Positions 45,634 to 57,617 are shown, counted from the first letter of the stretch. The stretch: 64,000 nucleotides of DNA from Rhynchosporium graminicola (GCA_900074885.1 FJUW01000015.1:291906-355905); one strand, 5' to 3'. The notes: generated from the letters alone by a model not told the origin. Numbers and translations are program-made.

Positions 45634-46815
45634 TTACCGCTTCTTAACACTTGGGCGTGGTTTACACTCTTCCGCACCGACGGGATGCATCATGATCTTG
45701 TTAGGGTACTGCGGAGTATTGGAAGCATATCCTTTGCTCCAGTCGTAACTAACAGCGTACGCGAAAATATCTCCCTTGGCGTCGAAAGCAGTTGCTGATA
45801 TAGTGCCTCCAGTTGCAGGATATCCCTTCAGACGATGCTTGGCGACTCCGTCCCAGAAGTGAAAGGTTCCGTCAGAACCAGCTGTGCTGAATGTGCCATG
45901 GACTGGGTGGTAGGAGATGGCGTTTACGGAGTAGACGTTGGTCATGTTGCTTTGGGGAGGATCGCGGTGGCATTTGAATGAGAAGTTTGAGCTGCAATAA
46001 TGTTAGCACGACGCAGCATTTGTGCACACATCTTTCTTACCTGGCGTCCTTCTCCTCAACATATTGAATAGCACATCTTCCTTCGATGCTGCCAACCGCA
46101 AAACCAGTGGCATCTGTAAAGCAGCTTACAACTCTAGTCTGCCATTTCAAGGGACTCTGGAGCGTCTTGTAAAACTTTGTGGGGTCGCTGAGGTTGATAA
46201 CATTGATGTATCGATCGGCGGTTCCTACTACCAATAAATTCTTCTTGACATCCAGGGTATAAACACGTTCTTGACATTGCACTGTTGCAACAGCTGTAGA
46301 CTGGCGCAAATCCCAGTACTTAATCGTCTTGTCCCAAGATCCAGTGACGATCATAGGTGCCGCAGCTCCAGGCGAGGTGAAGTACTTGGCGCAGCGAATT
46401 GGTTGATCGTGAGCAGCTACTTGTGTAGAGGTATTGGTACCAGCGGCGAGATCAATTATGCGCGCTGCTTTGTCTGCTCCTGCTCCGACAACCTTGGTCC
46501 CATCCTTGCAAACGTCAGTATTCCATCTTTCTTCCCAGAAACAAGTCGTGTACATACTGGACTCCAGTCGCAGCTCAGCACAGGTCCTTCACAGTCGAAG
46601 AAAGCCTTTCCAGAACTTCCCCCAGTTGAATTAATCTCGTATATCCTAACCTTCTTATCCCACGAAGCTACCGCCAAATGCATAGACTGTGGGGAGAAAG
46701 ACAGGTCGGACACACTGTCTTCGGGTGGAGAGCCTAGAGCTACATCGTGAGAGAGGTCGCCCAGAGTATTTGCTGCTGTGGTCGAAGTCGCTGCAGATCC
46801 AAATATTCCTGCCAT
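45634..46815 (-). CDS. GLE2: mRNA export factor Rae1/Gle2, WD40 protein (359 aa)
   Basis: Rae1/Gle2 docks at the nuclear pore through Nup98-type GLEBS motifs and takes part in mRNA export and pore function. Exons 46815-46558, 46504-46041 and 45991-45634 (phases 0 and 2). Seven-bladed propeller: VSDLSFSPQSMHLAVASWDK, VLSCDWSPDGTKVVGAGADK, RCAKYF...MIVTGSWDKTIKYWDLR, RVYTLDVKKNLLVVGTADR, TRVVSCFTDATGFAVGSIEG with CAIQYVEE, then VNAISYHPVHGTFSTAGSDG and SATAFDAKGDIFAYAVSYDW, the last being a Rae1 hallmark. Start at MAGIFGSAATST; an in-frame ATG seven codons upstream (46836) is less likely. Length matches. Confidence 0.96.
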
Positions 46816-47218
46816 TTGACTGTTTCGATGTTGCACAAAGTTGAGAATAGGAGAATTGTGTAATCACCTCGCTTCTGTTTCCTCGAAATGAAGAAGCGTT
46901 TTATTGTTGATTCTCGAAGAACTTCTTCCTCCTGGCGCCTCTTTCATGAAATGGACTTTCATGTCGCGCGAAGGCTGCATGCGGCTAAACAGGGCTACCT
47001 ACAGTCCCACTCTGGTGGCTAGGTCCAATTCAGCTAGCTTAACGCTAAGCAGAACCTCGCTACAAAAACAATTTCGAATGTGCAACACCTCGATTCTCCT
47101 GTCCAACTTCTCGTTCAAAGAATCGCATTCGAAGCACACAAACAGAGAGGTCCTTCGGGGCTTCTCAGCTGGCAACAGCTACAATTGCTTTGGGAGAAAG
47201 TCCCCGGACACCCTTCAT
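46816..47218. other. Intergenic, upstream of RAE1
   Basis: 403 bases between the RAE1 start and the stop of the small minus-strand gene. Nothing recognisable. Confidence 0.45.
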
Positions 47219-47590
47219 CTATGAAGGATTGCGGAAACGCGCCGCCATAGAAGCAGCACAGCGGCTTCTCTTCTTCCTATTCTCTTTCACCACCTCCACC
47301 CTCTTGCACTGCACTCTCGCCGAGTTTGGGACCTTGACTCTTAGTTGGAGCATGGATGAAGATATGAGACCGAGCTCCTCGGCGACGTTTCTCGGGCCCG
47401 AAGCAAGTGGGTTTGTGGAAGGCATTTGGACTGTTCTCGGCGTGATTGGGATGTTCTGGTCGTCGAGGTCTTTTCGTCGAGATCGATAGTTATGCGATTG
47501 CCTCTCTCGCTGCGCAAGTAGTGAGGGTGGTAACTCGATGGGGCTTATTCTTGATGCGAGAAGTTCACCATCCTTTATCTTTGGTTCCAT
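47219..47590 (-). CDS. Hypothetical protein (123 aa)
   Basis: Single-exon minus frame MEPKIKDGELLASRISPIEL ... to AASMAARFRNPS. It is charged and probably disordered; the middle phrase STNPLASGPRNVAEELGLIS looks like a conserved short motif. The opposite strand has a 99-codon open frame (47190-47489) with a hydrophobic patch, so strand choice is not certain; the minus frame is preferred for its ATG context, even polar composition and lack of rare-codon runs. No known family. It is tandem with RAE1 (same strand, 403 bases between), not overlapping it. Confidence 0.5.
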   Translation of the reverse strand: MEPKIKDGELLASRISPIELPPSLLAQRERQSHNYRSRRKDLDDQNIPITPRTVQMPSTNPLASGPRNVAEELGLISSSMLQLRVKVPNSARVQCKRVEVVKENRKKRSRCAASMAARFRNPS

Positions 47591-48459
47591 AGCTTATGGA
47601 AAGCGGCGATGGCTGCTGACTGTTAGAACCCACACTCTATCTTTCCCTTTGCACGGCAAGACGGTTCTGGCTAGTGGTTGCCTGTCGCAGATGCTCTGTC
47701 GAAGGAGCTGGATTCGAGCTTGCTTCCTATGATGATACAAAATAGAGTCAAGCCCATAGATGGTTCTCGTTAATCGCGAGGATCATTGATGCTGACAATA
47801 ACAATGCGTTAGTGAGTACTGATAACTTGCAAATACCCACACAAGATAAATATGCTGACCTTCTCTTTAGTGGTTACTGAGGAATGCAAGCTCGCTATCA
47901 AACATTATCCCATTCCTACCCCCCAAATTTTTTCTTTCTGTTCAAGTTGTGCTTTTGGAGGATCGGGTACAGACTAGTCGTCGCGCGGGTTCTATCGGTA
48001 ACATAGAAGTAGGGATTGGGAAGCCTCAAGTAGTTGATTAATGCATACCAACTTTCACACGGGACTGCTGAGCGTTATTGTGGTCGCTTCGATATCTTTC
48101 CGTTGTACCGTTGTGATATCGGAAGTCTTAGGGGGGGTGAGAGTCAGACAAATCGGTCCTCCAATGCCCACCTGCAAAGAACCTACTTTACAAATGAAGC
48201 TTGCTTAGAATTCATTTATACTTCCACCCTGTCTCTATCGGTCTTGATTTGCATTCTAGAAGTTTTTTAAACTTTGCTATATGGAGCCATGTAGCTGGAC
48301 TAAATATTTGTTATTACTATATATCTGCATTTGAGCTTGAGCTTGCGAAGCTAATCTAACCATTCCAACCAGCCCAATGCCCATGTCGCACAATCATCAA
48401 CGCCATGAATCGTGTAATTCTCCACCAGAACTCGAGATGAAACTCTATCTTTTGCTATG
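47591..48459. other. Intergenic, 0.87 kb
   Basis: No supported gene. T-rich patches near 48240-48330 and a short G run at about 48131-48137. Confidence 0.5.
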
Positions 48460-49833
48460 TCACATCAACCCCCCCAACACAACCTTCCCCACACCAGCAA
48501 CCTCACTCTTAACACCCGCCCTACTACTATCCTCAAACTCCTTAACTACACCCTGCACAATAATCTTCCTCACCTTACTATCAGCCTTGGTGAACATCTC
48601 CGCCACAATCGGACTACACTCCCTCGGCGTGCCAACCAAACTCATCAGCTTCGTATAGCAGTCAATTAACACATCGCATAGAGTCGCAAACGTCTCGTAG
48701 AAATCGGGGTCGAATGGTAAGGAAGGTGTGAGCAGGTGGGTGTATTCTTCGCCAGGTAACAAGTCATTCTCGGTGATCGGGAAGGAGGAGTTGGCGGTTC
48801 CGCCTGAGGAAGAGGTGCCATTAGAAGATGAGGTGAAGGAGTCGTTGCCGAGGGGGAGACCTATATCGGCTGCTGAACTTGTACGGCGTCCTTTGCCTGA
48901 TGTGCCGGTTGCGCGTTTGAACATTTGAGGAAATCGGCCACGAGACAAAGAGGTTGAGCCATCGGGTGGGTGGACTTGTTGGAAAGAATCGAATTCTGAA
49001 AGTAAGGCATTTAGGGTTTTGAGGAATTCGGTCGGGTTTGAAGAGTTGAGATCGAGGACTGTGGGAAGGGAGAGGCCGAGGAGGAGGTAATTTGTTGCGC
49101 GGCGGGCGAGTTTCCGCGATTCGAAATAGGGCATGCGTTGTAAGTCGGGTTTGTTGAATAGAAGGGTGTTGAACCAGTATACTCTTCCTTCATGCCTGTT
49201 GTTCAGTCAGTGAAGTTCATAGCATTTCTTCAGAAGTACGCACGCTTTCCTTAGGTAGTCCAATGTAGATATTCGTTTTGACGAAGTTTCTTGTATGTGC
49301 TGAAATGTGATTGTTTCTAATGTCGGACTCGGAGGTTGTATTGCTACCGTCGAGGACGAATATCCTGTTGATGGCCTGGCCAGCATACTGGCATTGGTAG
49401 ATTGGTTGGTTGTGGGCTCTGTCCTGGAAGCAATAGCAGCCCTTTGAAATTTGTCTGTACCTGCAGACTTGGGCCCCTGCAGCGCTTTCAAGTCGGGTAG
49501 AGGCTCGTCTGGTGTATGAAGCTTTAGCCTATGATGCGCAGCAGATGACCTGGCTCGTCTTTCCGGAGAGGCTGTGGTACTTGTCGTGGAGTCTTTGCGC
49601 CCGCGGTGCGACTTTCCAGTGATGGCTGATATCGAGGGTCTGCGACTGAAGGTGGGAGTCTTCGAAGCGAAGGAAGGAAATGTAAACTCGCTATCTTTTG
49701 TGGGAGAGACTCCTCCGCTTGTGCTTGGCCTCGCTGAAGTTGAGGCTGTTGTCTTGCTGTTGCTGCTGGTCCCCCAAATGTTCCCTGTCTTGAATAGACC
49801 TCCGCCGGACGTCGAGGCTGTAGATCGATGCAT
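48460..49833 (-). CDS. Conserved-style fungal hypothetical protein (441 aa)
   Basis: Exons 49833-49244 and 49195-48460 on the minus strand, phase 2, with a GTGCGT donor and ACAG acceptor; the join gives YLRKAHEGRVYWFNTLLF. Residues 1-~150 are Ser/Thr/Pro-rich and disordered. A folded part starts at about 160 (TLETITFQHIQETSSKRIST) and runs through ESRKLARRATNYLLLGLSLP and FLKTLNALLSEFDSFQQVHP, is interrupted by a Ser/Gly-rich loop (~275-320), and resumes with YETFATLCDVLIDCYTKLMS, SPIVAEMFTKADSKVRKIIV to the stop. The mostly helical, leucine-rich core resembles trafficking or cytoskeletal scaffold proteins in style, but I cannot name a family. The gene is clearly real from splice and frame evidence. 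Confidence 0.85.
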
Positions 49834-50590
49834 CTTGCAACAGGGGTAGTGGATAATCTCACTACCACATCTCGAATATCATCACGCTTTCCTCAACACA
49901 ACTTTCTTGAAAGAAGTCAATTCGTGAAATTTTCCCAGCACAGTGACTCAAACACGTCGCATGGAGACCGATCTGCTAAATTAATTCAAAAAGAAAGTAT
50001 TTAGCTTTCCGCACACCAGCGCCGCTCGTCCCAAGCACTGGTCAAAGCTATTCATTCGTCTTTGGGCTGGAAGACGGTTAAAGACGACAAGAAACACAGC
50101 ATCGAAAGCAAAATAGCCAAAGTCCATATGGCATCTTCATATGGTCTACCTTCGTACCTACTCATATTACTTATAAACCACCGGGCGCCAACAAAGCGTA
50201 ATCCATCACATCCAGCCTCAATCCCTTTCCCTCGTCTTCGAAACAGGCCTGGTGTTCCAATCCAGGGGTAGATTACGGTAGATCCTCACTGGCTCGTTCC
50301 AGTGCCGGCACGATGCCGACTGACCACCTCGGAAGACCCCTGAAGCCGCAGGGAAAAAGGGAGGGACTTCCAGATTACGACAGGCATCTGTAGCCAGACT
50401 GTCACAAGCAAAAGCAAGAGCACCGATCAAGCTTGCCATGCTAGAAATGGCAGCGGTGTAGAATGCCCCGCGATGAAGCTTGATTCCATGGGACGGCTTC
50501 TTCCTTGTGATACACTATCCAAAGTCAACAGAGCTAAGAACTCTTTTGCCGACACATTATTGACATCCACCATACCTCACTCAACCAGTC
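49834..50590. promoter_or_regulatory. Divergent promoter region orphan / ECT1
   Basis: 757 bases between divergent starts. No gene seen. Confidence 0.5.
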
Positions 50591-52194
50591 ATGGGCAGTG
50601 CGAGACTGGAGGAAGGTGGTCCACCAGGCGAAGCAGCGCCAGACATCCTAGATGATCGCATATGGGTAGACGGCTGCTGGGACTTTTTCCATCATGGTAT
50701 GCAAGCTTGGGTCGCATTCGTTCTTGTTTGTTTTTGGCAAGGTATTTGGACACATTTATTTCTTGATATTGACACATACTATATAGGCCATGCCGGCGCA
50801 ATGTTGCAAGCTCGCCAATTGGGCACAGAGCTCTATGTTGGTGTTCATAGTGATGAGTCGATTCTGGAGAATAAGGGTCCGACGGTCATGACGCTGGAAG
50901 AACGGTAACGTCACTAAGTCATGGGGCTTTTTCTCTGTAGAATATAGTATCTAGTAAGAGCAGAGCTGATCGTGTTTTTCCTCCAGAATCGCCGCTGTTG
51001 ACGCCTGTAGATGGGTCACCCAATCCGTTCCATACGCACCATACGTAACCTCTCTGCCATGGATTTCCCACTACGGATGCAAATACGTCGTGCACGGCGA
51101 CGACATCACATCCGACAGCAGCGGAGAGGATTGCTACCGCTTTGTGAAGAGCGCGGGCCGATTCAAAGTCGTAAAGCGCACACCTAGCATATCAACCACC
51201 GATCTCGTTGGACGCATGCTCCTCTGCACGCGAACTCACTTTATAAAATCCCTCATGAGACTCCTTGCTGGTGAAGAAGGCTATGGTACAATTGAAGAGA
51301 GGAAGGCGAAGGGTGAGGACATGACGGAGAGAATGCGAATGTATGCTACGGATGAGAGTGGACTTAAGCCAGGGTCGAGTGTGTGGTCTTGGGCGGCTTC
51401 GATCATGGCCCGGGAGACGGATACGGAGGAGGAGAAAGGTATTTTCAGTTGTCTCGGTCAGGGATCACGACCAAAGCCTGGACAGAGGGTTGTTTATGTA
51501 GATGGAGGGTTTGATCTCTTCTCTTCGGGACACATCGAGTTCTTGAGACAGGTCATCAAGGCGGAGGAGAAGCTGGGTAGGGAAGAGGGTTGGTATAGCA
51601 AGGAAGCTATTGAGGAGCGGACGGGTAGAGGTGCTGATTATGGTCCTGCTTTTGTGGTTGCTGGTGTTCATGATGATGAGGTTATCAATCACTGGAAGGG
51701 AGTCAACTACCCTATCATGAACATATACGAGAGGGGATTATGTGTTTTGCAATGCAAAGTAAGTCGCCTTCTACCACACCATCACTTCCTATTCTTGAAC
51801 CACCAAACAGGAGAAAAAGTAAATAAAGCTAATCACTCTGCAACAGTACATATCCTCCGTAATCTTCTCCGCCCCCTTCTCCCCAACCCTCTCCTACCTA
51901 ACCTCTCTCCCCTTCGGTGTTCCGGACGCCGTCTACCACGGCCCAACATCCTTCATGCCACTCACTTATGACCCGTACACCGCGCCCAAGGAAATGGGTA
52001 TCTATCGCGAGATCGGCGAGCATGATTTCCAAGCTGTGAATGCGGGACAGATCGTGCAGAGGATATTGAGGAGTAGGGATTTGTATGAGGAGAGGCAGAG
52101 ATTGAAGGGTGCTAAGGTTGCGGGAGAGGAGGCGGCGAGGGCGAGGGAGATTTTGGAGGAGCAGACGAGGAAAGAAGCAGATGCGGAGGTTTGA
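50591..52194 (+). CDS. ECT1: CTP:phosphoethanolamine cytidylyltransferase (447 aa)
   Basis: Makes CDP-ethanolamine, the middle step of the Kennedy route to phosphatidylethanolamine. Exons 50591-50696, 50787-50904, 50987-51758 and 51847-52194. Two nucleotidyltransferase domains: the N-terminal one has RIWVDGCWDFFHHGHAGAML with an intact HxGH site (HHGH, ~residue 34-37), SDESILENKGPTVMTLEER and VVHGDDITSD, then RTPSISTTDLVGRML, the ISTT(S)D motif; the C-terminal one has VVYVDGGFDLFSSGHIEFLR, where the HxGH is reduced to SSGH, and VVAGVHDDEVINHWKG, NYPIMNIYERGLCVLQCKYI. Loss of the first His in domain two is usual for this enzyme. The C-terminus is a charged helix. Confidence 0.96.
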
Positions 52195-52926
52195 GTGAGA
52201 CCAACGGGTGCCGGATGAACGTGAGGTATGGAATGGCAGAAAAAGGACCTCAAAAGTTAATAAAGTACTTTGCTTAGATGGGTTCGTATTAGCACGTGCA
52301 TTGCTTCGGCGTTCGACATGTACGTGGAAGAGCACCTCTTGAGATTGAACTGGAACCAGAATTACCTCGGCGGCAGAGTTGTTTTATCGATACCATTTAT
52401 GATACCTGAAGCTTAGTATCTGGTGTTGACATCCCAAGTGCTTAGCGAGGCCTTCTCCCTGGTAAGCGTGTCAGCATGGAACTTCGATATGAGGTAACTT
52501 GCCTTCCAAACCAGTCAGATCACTAATTTGTGATCTTTCATTATCTCTATGATCAATGATCGTCAGTCGTAGTATTTAATATTTGCGACATACCAAACAA
52601 ATGACCTGATAAGCGCAGCCTGATGTGAGAAAGTGGCCAACAAACACATCGGGACAAACAGCTAGTCTAGAACCACAATGCTTGCAAGGAAATCACTAGC
52701 ACACCTACCTCCACACACAAATCCGACACATTTGACAAGAGTAAGTAACAAGAGTTCTCCAAATGTGATCAGGTATTTATCATCTAAAACAAACGCCGCG
52801 GCTTGCGAGCATATCTCCTCACCCCAGCCGTTATTATGTATGCAAATAGGCGCACCGACCTCTCATCGAACCTTCTATCAAAAACGCCAACCAGTCTCTC
52901 GCCAAAATTCCAAAGCCAAGAGTAAA
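52195..52926. other. Intergenic between convergent ECT1 and DRE2
   Basis: 732 bases. An open plus frame from 52678 runs into the antisense of DRE2 and is a shadow. No other feature. Confidence 0.5.
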
Positions 52927-54019
52927 TCACAACTGAACATCATTGTTGAGCAGCCTAACCTCTTCACCAGGCTGGAAAGCCGGCATACCAATATACGGAC
53001 ATCCATCGCAGCGGAACGCATCTCCCAGACTACAGTTCCCGCACGAACCAACCTTGCCTTGCACGGTAAAATCAACTTCTGCCAAATCGTCGGCGCCAAG
53101 TTTGAGGGTTTGAAGTTGAGCGTCCGCGGTGGCTCGCTTGGCGGCGTCTTCGGCTGCGATCTTTTGAGCGAGGCCGCAGGTGCAGTCTTTGCATGCTCTG
53201 CGTCGCTTGCCTACTTTTGGGATGCATTCTTTGGCTGGGGATATTTTAGTAAAGGACTTAGGCTCGGCATGGGGAACGGGTCTACTTACGGACGTGGACG
53301 GCGTTCATATCTATACCTTCCAGAAGGGTATCTTCGTCGATAAGTTCGTCATCATCATCTTCCTCTTCATCCTCGCCAGTAATCATAGGCTCTCCAAAAT
53401 CGTCGCTGAAATCCACGAATCCAACACCGCTTGGTTTGTCAACGGCTATATTATCACTCTTCGTCTTGCCTTTGAGTTGAACAGCTGCTGTCGCCACCGC
53501 AGGTCCCGCATCTGATACAGCTGTCTTCTCCTTCCTGCGCAGACGGAGAGGTACAGCCTCACTGGCACTATAATCCGGCTTCACCATCCCCTCCCCCTCC
53601 GTCACCAATCCAGCCATAATCCCCTCTCTCAACTCTGCACTCGTGCTATCCTGTCCAAACGTCCCATTCTGAGCTTGTAATTTCCCACCCGTCTTCAAGG
53701 CCTGCACAATCCTCACAAATACGTCCCTTCCCAGCAGTTGCGTAGACTCCTTTCGCGTATCATCAGCATCGGTCAATATGAGGATTAAATCATAGGTCGA
53801 GTCTGGGAGCGTGACGAGGCCTGCAGAGAGGCGATCGAGCATCTGCACGTCTGTGACGGACCTGTCGTAAGATGCGAGAACATTGCGGAGACTTTCTTCG
53901 TGGCTAGCGATCGAGGGAGGTGCGAGGAGGAGAGTGCGTTTGTTGATTGAGGATGTCTTTGTTGATGGAGGGGTCGGGTTGAAATCAGAGTCATTATCAA
54001 TCATGAATGAGGGGGACAT
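52927..54019 (-). CDS. DRE2: Fe-S cluster assembly protein Dre2/anamorsin (345 aa)
   Basis: Dre2 with Tah18 passes electrons from NADPH into cytosolic iron-sulphur cluster assembly. Exons 54019-53290 and 53234-52927; the 55-nt intron carries a TTACTAAAA branch site. N-terminal methyltransferase-like domain ([58 protein letters not shown]), an acidic linker ([18 protein letters not shown]), and the C-terminal cluster region, visible only after splicing: motif [20 protein letters not shown] (C-x10-C-x2-C-x-C) and motif [16 protein letters not shown] (C-x2-C-x7-C-x2-C), then [15 protein letters not shown]. Length and both motifs match the family exactly. Start [13 protein letters not shown]. Confidence 0.97.
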
Positions 54020-54967
54020 TTTTTGCGCAAAGTTTGCTGGGTGGGCTGCCCTTTATACTTTCAAATTTGAGATTTCTGATATGTTCGTGGTGGTTGGATC
54101 CGAGTTGAGTCTGGTAGCGGACGTGCTTCACAGTAAATCTCGAAATGATCGTTGTGATCGGAGATGAGATGCAAATTAATTGTTATATCAATCGCCCCGC
54201 GGAATTTTGAAATTCAGAAGGCAGCGATAGGCTAGCAATTGGTCATGCCATCAGGAGGAGCCAATGACGTCGCACCCCGGCACGACCCCAGCACGACCCC
54301 GCCACTAGCTTAGCGTGGCTTTCCCCAGGTTTGACCACGATACCCACGATACCACTCTTTACTTCAGGGGGGAAGGAAGCTTGGAGGTGAAGGGGCAGGA
54401 GGAAGACGAGGCATAGCAACACAGCTGACGTGTAATTCCCTTTTACTAATGAGTAATCAGTAATTAACGGGTCAAGCTGAGTCGTATATGCCGGAATTGA
54501 TGCGGTACGAAGGTTTCACGTGATTACATGGAATTGATTCGTATCGTGGAAGGCGAGGTAATATGTGGATGATTATGTGGACTTCTGGTATCAGGTACAT
54601 ACCAAGTACGGTAGATGGAGCTTGCCCTTGTTCGAGCACCCCGGCTCTCCCCATCCATCTCATCTCACCATATCAAGCGATTGTGAGTCGTTGGAGCGAT
54701 CAGAGGCATCACGCGACTCCGGCTACCCCTTCCATCACTTTCCCTAAATCCCCCCTCATAAAGCCCTCTCTTCCCCTCTCAGCCTCACCTCACTTCTCTC
54801 TTTATCGTTCTACATCAACATCAAGCGACATCAAAGAAAGCAATCACACTTCAACCTCAATCTCAATCGTTCTCACTCATACAAACCAACCGCAATCAGT
54901 AGGTGATACTCCATTCTGATACTCGTGTTTACCCCGCCTTAACATCGTCTGCTTGCATTCCTTTGGC
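54020..54967. promoter_or_regulatory. Divergent promoter region DRE2 / Stf2-like gene with CCCCT/AGGGG elements
   Basis: No gene. Stress-response-element cores (AGGGG or CCCCT): about 54366-54372 and 54391-54395 in one orientation, and 54726-54730, 54751-54756 and 54773-54777 in the other, the last three 190-240 bases before the Stf2-like ATG. A C/A-rich leader follows (54780-54900). STRE function is inferred from the yeast Msn2/4 site. Confidence 0.45.
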
Positions 54968-55735
54968 ATGACTTCCCGTCCATGTACAGGTGTCCAATAT
55001 CAACTCAATTGATCTTCGAAGCTCTTCAATGCCTTCTCCAAGTACACGCTGACCCATTGATAGTGGGCAAGACCAACAAATACAATGATCGTGGTAAGAA
55101 TGATCCTCCTCCAATGTTGATCTCGTTACACCTCTACACACAATCAGGCTTCCCAAGAGTGTCAACCAAGCTCTAGGAGCTCTCCAATCATTGTGTAGAC
55201 ATGAGCCAGCGAGACTAACTTCTGTTTTCCAGACCACGCCGGCTTGGCCGATGGAACCGCTGCTGCTACTGAGGTAAGCTTATCTAGATAAGAGCTCATA
55301 TTTTATCATCAAACTGACGATAGCTATCAATAGCACCTCCCTCGTTACTTCGCAAAGGCTGGTCATATCGATGCCGATCCAAAGAAGACCAAGAAGAACG
55401 GTGCTGGAAAGGGTGGCTGGTCAGTCTTTCCAACACATCTTACACTGGCTTAATCGGCACAATGCTGACCACACATAAACAGGGGCGTTGATGGTGAAGA
55501 GGTCCAAGATGAAGGCTTCAACCTCGCTAAGGCCCGTCGTCGATCCAACAGCAGCTCCTACAATGCCGGCTTGAAGGATTTCAAGACCAAGTTTGAGCAC
55601 GTCGAAAAAGACCCCGTCTTCGAGGAGGACATCCACGGTGCTGGTGAGGAGGAGGAACTCCCAGCAGCTCGTCGTGTCAATACCGAGAGCTCTGATGGCA
55701 GCATCGATGAGGATGACAAAGTTAAGAGCGTTTGA
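54968..55735 (+). CDS. Stf2/Tma10-like small hydrophilic protein (143 aa)
   Basis: Five short exons: 54968-54989, 55064-55093, 55233-55273, 55334-55419 and 55483-55735, giving phases 1, 1, 0 and 2. Protein opens MTSRPCTVGKTNKYNDRDHA and contains HLPRYFAKAGHIDADPKKTK and KKNGAGKGGWGVDGEEVQDE, the Gly-Lys-Gly-Asn/Gly-Trp-Gly core of the yeast Stf2/Tma10 group, then ARRRSNSSSYNAGLKDFKTK (a likely PKA-type site, RRRSNS) and an acidic tail. Yeast relatives bind ribosomes or the F1Fo ATPase regulator and protect cells during drying and stress; the role here is inferred from that. Four introns in 430 coding bases is dense. Donor of intron 4 is the uncommon GTCAGT. The first exon of 22 nt is the least certain part; an alternative ATG at 54982 fails to join in frame. 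Confidence 0.82.
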
Positions 55736-56238
55736 TTTGTACTTGATGACTTCGAAGTAGTCGCTGCTACCATACCAATTGGGTTGTCAGGCAGACTTAT
55801 GATGTTTTCTGCTGGCGGATGGCATTAGCATACTTCTCATCAAACATCGTGGCATCGATGAATTCACTGGCAGGTTAGTCAGATGTACTTTAGCTAAGGA
55901 AAGGCATAGGATTGCCCAGTACTTTGACCTTCCGATATGCACATAGTGATCGCGTGACCAGAAGTCAAGGCTCGGAAAGTCTTATTTGGATGACTATCCA
56001 TGTCTTCGGCTTACTCTAGACCGAAGCACTCATCGCTCATCAAGTAGAAGGACAATTGATGTTACCTGACTCGGTAGACCACTCGGCAGATGTGTTATGA
56101 CTCGAGCCCACATGAGGGCCACCAACGGAGAATTTCTCCACTTTAACCATAATATCCCAGGGAACATCTTGAAGACAGCAGAGCTTTGTAAAGACAAGCT
56201 CCCAATCCACATTCCAAACTTCATGTCCCAATGCAATC
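55736..56238. other. Intergenic, 0.5 kb
   Basis: 3' flank of the Stf2-like gene and promoter side of the dehydrogenase. Nothing else seen. Confidence 0.5.
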
Positions 56239-57617
56239 ATGGTCTACTCACTCGAAGGAAAGAAAGTATTAGTTACAGGCGGTTCGCGGTACGTTAACAT
56301 TCAATTCGACAGCTTCCTCTAGCTACATACCCCGCGTTGGCGGGCATTATTGGTCAACTCCAGACTTCCCAACTGGCCTCTACAAATCGTAATGCTGCCG
56401 TGATTTGTTATCATCATGACTTTTCTGACATGATTTGTTTCTCTTTTGTCTTCATTTTATTTGAATTTGAGACTGATGCTCGTCTCGAAAACGTAGAGGT
56501 CTCGGCGAACTCATCTGTTTGAAATTCGCCGCTGAAGGATGTGATATCGCTCTAAACTATGTAGCTGCTGCTGATCGAGCAAAGGCCGTGGCGGATAAGA
56601 TTGAGGGCGATTATGGAAGGAGTGCCATTTTGATACAGGGTGTAGGTTATTCTTCATCACACCTCATACTGAGTCTCAAACGTCCTCTTCCTCACTACTC
56701 ACATTCGGGGACTTGGAGACCAAGAGAGAAGGAGAGTTCGCTGGCTGATATAAAAACAGGATATGGGTGTCGAAGAAGACTGCATCAAGACTGTTGAAAC
56801 AGCAATCGACAAGCTCGGTGGTCTAGATATTATTATCGCGAACGCCGTACTTCTTCCCCTAGCCATCCTCATCCAAACACCTTCCAACTTACTGACTCCA
56901 AACAAGGGCTATACACGTTTCTCCGCCTTCAACGATATTCATGCCCCCACCATAGAAGACTGGGATAGATGTTACGCCGTGAATGTCAAACAGCAAATCC
57001 ACCTGATGAAAGCCGCCTCTGCAACACTCAAATCCAACGCTCAAGGTGGTGTCTTCATCATGACATCTAGCATTGCGGGCAAGAACCCGAGTGGGAGTTC
57101 CATGCCGTATAGTGTTACGAAAGCGGCGCAGTTGCATCTGATGAGATGTTTGGCGAGTACGCAGGGTCCAGGGATTAGGGTTAATGCTGTTTTGCCAGGG
57201 TGGCTTGCGACGGAGTGTAGGTCGACTTTCTTTCTGGTGGTGAGGATTATGGTGGAGAGTGTTGAGCTTGAGAGAATGGGCGTTGGGCGATTGGAGGAGT
57301 GCTTACTAATGACATGCTTTCTAGGGGGTGTCAAGTACTCTGAAGAGAAAGTCAAGGAGATGAATGAGAGGGCATATCTGAAGAAGGAGGTAATTCCACA
57401 CCCCTTCTTTTCGAAGGCCAACCAATACTAACACAAGGCTTGCTAGACCGATCTCGGAGACTGTGCCCAAGCCTACGTAGATATCGCAAGGAATACATCC
57501 ATGACTGGGCAGAAGATTCAGGTTGGTATGTATCACTTTCTCGAGTCATTTGTTTCATTATCACATGGTAAGCTGCTGACTTTTATTCTAGATTCAGGAC
57601 TGGGCCAGAATGAATAA
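56239..57617 (+). CDS. Short-chain dehydrogenase/reductase (253 aa)
   Basis: Classical SDR; substrate unknown. Seven exons: 56239-56288, 56497-56641, 56760-56846, 56907-57216, 57325-57389, 57447-57525 and 57592-57617, all in one frame. Marks: KKVLVTGGSRGLGELICLKF (cofactor loop TGGSRGLG), DIIIANAGYTRFSAF (NAG restored only by splicing out a 60-nt intron after IIIANA), WDRCYAVNVK, GGVFIMTSSIAGKNP, PYSVTKAAQLHLMR (YxxxK), GIRVNAVLPGWLATEWG and SMTGQKIQVDSGLG at the end. Several introns use GTAGGT donors. Length and motif spacing are normal, so the enzyme is likely active. Acts probably in the cytosol; no signal peptide. Confidence 0.92.

Noticed and set aside
47190..47489. 99-codon plus-strand frame with hydrophobic segment
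   Set aside because: The opposite frame is longer, begins with ATG in good context and has more protein-like composition; kept only as an alternative.
52678..53343. 221-codon plus-strand open frame
   Set aside because: It is antisense to the last exon and intron of DRE2, whose Cys motifs are unmistakable on the minus strand.
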